DNA of 64,000 bases from Georhizobium profundi (GTDB lineage: Bacteria > Pseudomonadota > Alphaproteobacteria > Rhizobiales > Rhizobiaceae): the NCBI RefSeq assembly GCF_003952725.1, contig NZ_CP032509.1:1574001-1638000 (forward strand). The letters run 5' to 3'. Made by a program: the position numbers and the translations under genes. The notes below the pieces were generated by a model. The model was not told the origin of the DNA. It searched no databases and saw only the letters and a program-made list of their open reading frames with translations. Each line of letters opens with the position of its first letter. Position 1 is the stretch's first letter. Shown in pieces: positions 63,851 through 64,000 of the stretch.

Positions 63851-64000
63851 TCACTCGCCGTTCTTGTTGCCGAAGAGCCGCTTCAGCATGTCTGCCATCG
63901 GGCCGGAAACCGGCTGATTTGTGCCCATGGGGCGGTTGGCCTGTCGGATGTGGCTTTTTGCCTTGCCAGCGCCTGAAGTCTTTGCGGAAGGCGCATCGCC
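63851..64000 (-). CDS. pth: Peptidyl-tRNA hydrolase, C-terminal end only
   Basis: The minus-strand frame is open from the window edge to a TGA at 63851-63853. It encodes a basic linker and the ending SGPMADMLKRLFGNKNGE. This Lys/Pro/Ala-rich tail and the GPMADMLKKLFG ending are typical of the C-terminal extension of alphaproteobacterial Pth, which regularly precedes ychF. The catalytic domain lies outside the window. The 82-bp gap to ychF shows no terminator. Confidence 0.75.
   Translation of the reverse strand, partial: GDAPSAKTSGAGKAKSHIRQANRPMGTNQPVSGPMADMLKRLFGNKNGE

Overview
This window looks like a chromosomal segment of an alphaproteobacterium of the order Hyphomicrobiales (Rhizobiales). 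The evidence is the glp-type glycerol ABC transporter, a RirA iron regulator, a NolR-like ArsR regulator, a fused trpE(G) behind a WWW leader peptide, a PutR/PutA pair, and the petABC and ychF-pth neighbourhoods. The genus cannot be fixed from the sequence alone; Rhizobiaceae or Aurantimonadaceae relatives are reasonable guesses. Coding density is high, GC and third-position GC are high, and most gaps are under 260 bp. I see no rRNA, tRNA, insertion sequence, CRISPR array or integrase. The longest stretch without a main gene (35129-35571) holds a putative leader peptide for leuA.

Layout. 1-5624: glycerol uptake and phosphorylation (end of glpT, glpP, glpQ, a DUF2160 membrane protein, glpV, glpK). 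5779-9123: a small unknown gene with its own promoter, a convergent terminator, a membrane MHYT-GGDEF-EAL protein and an SDR. 9265-13958: phosphoglucomutase, rirA behind a possible Irr box, a NolR-like regulator, a HugZ-like heme protein, thymidine kinase and a cytochrome c. 14024-21938: an unknown protein, putR divergent from putA, fhs, a spermidine-synthase-like protein and an extensin-like protein. 22059-25373: leaderless-type trpL, attenuator, trpE(G) and a cation efflux protein. 25423-27440: an acyl-CoA-dehydrogenase-like flavoprotein divergent from an HxlR regulator. 27519-31251: TPP riboswitch and ykoFEDC, a complete ECF-type uptake unit for a thiamine precursor. 31378-33932: a DrrAB-like ABC exporter and an unknown membrane protein.

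34006-35128 is the most accessory-looking part: a DUF2019 immunity gene overlapping an HNH-type toxin gene whose reading frame is broken by what looks like a one-base loss. 35256-38126: candidate leu leader, leuA and a hydrolase. 38222-42141: unknown protein, metallophosphoesterase, Nudix, glutathionyl-hydroquinone reductase type GST and GNAT. 42157-48989: a minus-strand operon moxR / DUF58 / BatA-DUF4159 / large membrane protein. 49203-51774: DUF1285, CoA-pyrophosphatase-type Nudix and CCA-adding enzyme. 51775-53890: DUF1059, hemF, an unknown small protein and trmL. 54148-60957: two tandem ABC exporters and the complete cytochrome bc1 operon. 61146-64000: apt, two overlapping MaoC-like proteins, ychF and the end of pth.

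How it works together: the window is mainly metabolic. Its most instructive parts are regulatory RNAs: a TPP riboswitch and two peptide attenuators (trp, and more tentatively leu) whose leader start codons both sit at the predicted transcription start, plus an iron-control site at rirA. No fully novel multi-gene system was proven. The toxin-immunity locus and the small gene at 5779 are the least described items.
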